NCBI GenBank assembly: GCA_963740555.1
Contig: CAVUES010000012.1
Location: 186,001 to 250,000 of the forward strand
Direction: 5' to 3'
DNA from: Mayfieldus sp963740555
Lineage (GTDB): Bacteria > Actinomycetota > Thermoleophilia > Solirubrobacterales > 70-9
DNA length: 64,000 bases
The notes below the pieces were generated by a model. That model saw only the letters and a program-made list of their open reading frames with translations. It was not told where the DNA came from and searched no databases. The translations under genes were made by a program, and so were the position numbers. Below are positions 61,811-64,000 of this stretch, in pieces; within the stretch, counting starts at the first letter, position 1; each line of letters starts with the position of its first letter.

Positions 61811-63440
61811 ATGGCTGCCCGACCCACCGAAGACCGCACGATCGCCCCAATCGTCGGCCCCGACGACGAGCGGGTGTTCACCGATTCGGGGATCGAGATC
61901 GAGCAGGTCTACACCGACGCCGACGTCGCCCCCGACCTCGATCAGCGGCTCGGCGAGCCGGGCGCCTTTCCATACACCCGCGGGATCCATCCCGGCATGT
62001 ACCGCGACCGGCTCTGGACGATGCGCCAGTACGCCGGCTACGCGACCGCCGAGGAGACCAACACCCGCTACCGATATCTGATCGAGCACGGCTCGACCGG
62101 CCTCTCGATGGCCTTCGACCTGCCGACCCAGCTGGGCCGGGACTCTGACGATCCGCTGTGCCGGGGCGAGGTTGGCCGCACCGGGGTCGCGATCGACACC
62201 GTCGAGGACATGCGGATCGCCTTCGATCAGATCCCCCTCGACGGGGTCTCGACCTCGATGACGATCAACGCCCCGGCCGCGATTCTGCTGCTGCTCTACG
62301 AGCTGGTCGGCGAGGAGCAGGGCGTCAAGGCGGACCAGCTGCGCGGCACGGTCCAGAACGACGTCCTGAAGGAGTACGTGTCGCGCGGCAACTACATCTA
62401 TCCGCCGGAGCCGACGATGCGGCTCACCACCGACATCTTCGCCTACTGCGACGAGCAAGTCCCGCAGTGGAACACGATCTCGATCTCCGGCTACCACATG
62501 CGCGAGAAGGGCTGCTCGGCGGTGCAGGAGGTCGCGTTCACGCTTGCCAACGCGATCGCCTACGTGCAGGCCGGGCTCGACGCCGGGCTGGAGATCGACC
62601 GCTTCGGCAAGCGGCTGGCCTTCTTCTTCAACTGCCACAACAACGTCTTCCAGGAGGTGGCCAAGTTCAGGGCCGCGCGCCGCATGTGGGCGAAGATCAT
62701 GCGCGAACGGTTCGGGGCCACCGACGAGGACGCGCTGAAGATCCGCTTCCACACCCAGACCGGCGGCGTCACCCTCCAGGCCCAGCAGCCCGAGGTGAAC
62801 ATCGTTCGTGTCGCGCTCCAGGGCTTCGCCGCCGTTTGCGGCGGCACCCAATCGCTGCACACGAACGGCTTCGACGAGGCGCTGGCGTTGCCGAGCGAGC
62901 GCTCGGCGCGGATCGCGCTGCGCACCCAGCAGGTCCTTGCCCACGAGTCGGGGGTCGCCGACACGGTCGACCCGTTCGCCGGCTCCTATTTCATCGAGGC
63001 GCTCACCGACGAGATCGAGCAGCGCTCCTGGGAGCTGATGGACAAGGTCGAGGAGCTGGGGGGCTCGGTGCAGGCGCTCGATTTCATCCAGCGCGAGATC
63101 GAGGAGTCCGCCGCTTCCTACGAGGCGCGCTACCGCACCGGGCAGGACATCGTCGTCGGCGTCAACAAGTACGTCACCGACCAGATCGACGACGTCGACA
63201 TCCTCAAGGTCGATCCCGAGTCCGAAGAGCGCCAGCTCAAGCGCCTTGCCGACCTTCAAGGAAGCTCGCGACGGGGTCGAGCTGGAGCGCAAGCTGGAGG
63301 CGCTCCGCGACGTGGCACGCGGCGAGGGCAACCTGCTGCACCCGATTCGGGAGGCGTTGAGCGCCGGTGCCTCGATCGGCGAGGTCTGCGGAGCGATGCG
63401 CGACGTCTTCGGCGAGTACCGCGGCGGGGCGTTCTTCTGA
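61811..63440 (+). CDS. B12-dependent acyl-CoA mutase large subunit, one frame break
   Basis: A methylmalonyl-CoA-mutase-family catalytic subunit of about 542 residues, lacking the C-terminal cobalamin-binding domain. It therefore needs a separate small B12 subunit, as isobutyryl-CoA mutase (IcmAB) and 2-hydroxyisobutyryl-CoA mutase do. Seen: FPYTRGIHPGMYRDRLWTMR, QYAGYATAEETNTRYRYLIE, GLSMAFDLPTQLGRDSDDPL, FCNCHNN-like FFFNCHNNVFQEVAKFR, and ALQGFAAVCGGTQSLHTNGF. RGIHPGMY replaces the RGPYATMY typical of methylmalonyl-CoA mutase, so the substrate is probably not methylmalonyl-CoA. The frame breaks near 63257 (RLAD must join FKEARDGVELERKLEAL), ending EYRGGAFF. No small subunit is in the window. 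Confidence 0.88.
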
Positions 63441-63500
63441 GCCGCGCCACCGGCGGCTGACTGCGTGCGGCCACGATCGCGCTCCGGCGGCGGCGCCGCG

Positions 63501-64000
63501 ATGCGATTCAACATCGTCGTGGTGCTGATCACGCTCGTCGGTCGGACTCGGACTCGTCGCACGCGGGGACCGGACCAACTGGTCGCAGGGTTTCGGCTGG
63601 GACGGCAGCACCTACGGCGACCTCGCCGAGCACTTCCCCGGCGCGGTGTTCGGGGACGAGGGGGTGACCCCGCCGGGCTATGGGCGATACCAGCGGCCCG
63701 AGGCCGCACGGCGTCGACCCGCTACTACGTGCGGCGCATCCTGCCTTCGGCGGTCGTCTACTTCACGCCTCTCCGGCCTCGGGATCTCGCAAGACGCCGC
63801 GACAATGTCATCGCCGGCTTCGGCGATCTGGAACGCGGCTGATCATCGCGCTGCGTGGCGTTCCTCTGGTGTCTGATCTGCGACCGACTCGGGACTGAGA
63901 CGGTCCGCGAAGCTGCTCGGCCTCACGCGCTGCTGGTCAACTTCGCGGTGCTCAAGCCCGCCTTCTACTGGCCGGTGCAGACAGACACGTTCGCGTTCGG
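63501..64000 (+). CDS. Membrane protein, partial, with frame breaks
   Basis: The start of a gene cut by the window end. ATG at 63501 opens MRFNIVVVLITLVG, an N-terminal membrane helix. After a one-base shift near 63541 it reads GLGLVARGDRTNWSQGFGWD, GSTYGDLAEHFPGAVFGDEG and RYQRPEA. This resembles the first periplasmic loop of large polytopic (GT-C/mannosyltransferase-like) membrane proteins found in Thermoleophilia. Later pieces (YYVRRILPSAVVYF, LSGLGISQDAAT) are in other frames. A specific function cannot be given. Confidence 0.5.

Noticed and set aside
61580..63709. Long minus-strand open frame opposite the acyl-CoA mutase
   Set aside because: It is a mirror of the conserved mutase codons and has no recognisable domain.

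Overview
The window is a high-GC bacterial chromosome segment, most likely from an actinobacterium of the class Thermoleophilia (Solirubrobacterales-like). Supporting signs are the strong G/C third-position bias, frequent GTG and TTG starts, many 4-bp stop/start overlaps, a PAC2-family protein, a DUF2342-type metalloprotease, and secreted proteins with the 'KGxIxxGAVxSRALAxGxV' pseudo-repeat that is very common in that group. No rRNA, tRNA, CRISPR array or classical insertion sequence was found.

1-31.7 kb holds housekeeping genes with a few accessory insertions. In order: aldehyde dehydrogenase, fumarase, a lipoprotein and an M15-like peptidase; ileS with a non-canonical GSHH signature; a duplicated small membrane gene with a leftover ileS tail between the copies; a catalase-like haem protein; a tautomerase framed by symmetric hairpins; thioredoxin; a polyprenol-phosphate mannosyltransferase; PolX; trehalose phosphatase; a split TauE/SafE pair with ArfB; an HD/OB nuclease-like protein; a translationally coupled PAC2 / UBP zinc finger / YceI operon; two paralogous secreted proteins beside a leftover helicase tail; an AdnAB-type helicase-nuclease; an inositol-monophosphatase-like enzyme with the metalloprotease; a basic hendecad-repeat protein behind a LexA-like box; and an ECF sigma factor fused to its own zinc-binding, membrane-spanning C-terminal half.

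31.9-61 kb is a surface-polysaccharide locus. It encodes a UDP-glucuronate-decarboxylase-like enzyme interrupted by a LAGLIDADG intein, a polyprenyl sugar-phosphotransferase, and all four steps of the GDP-D-glycero-D-manno-heptose route (GmhA, HddA, GmhB, HddC) plus a transaldolase that can exchange sedoheptulose 7-phosphate. It also carries an FdtA/FdtB/FdtC-like set for a 3-acylamino-3,6-dideoxyhexose, WecG/TagA, several GT2 and GT4 transferases, methyltransferases and a giant membrane protein. The enzymes would make activated heptose and amino-deoxysugar donors, WcaJ/WecG-type enzymes would begin lipid-linked assembly, and the GTs would extend the chain.

61-64 kb has an acyl-CoA mutase large subunit and the start of a membrane protein cut by the window end. 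Single-base frameshifts are scattered through the window and become dense at 43-46 kb and 57-64 kb. Because the conceptual proteins remain well conserved across these shifts, sequencing or assembly indels are the likeliest cause. I therefore annotate those loci as single genes with frame breaks.
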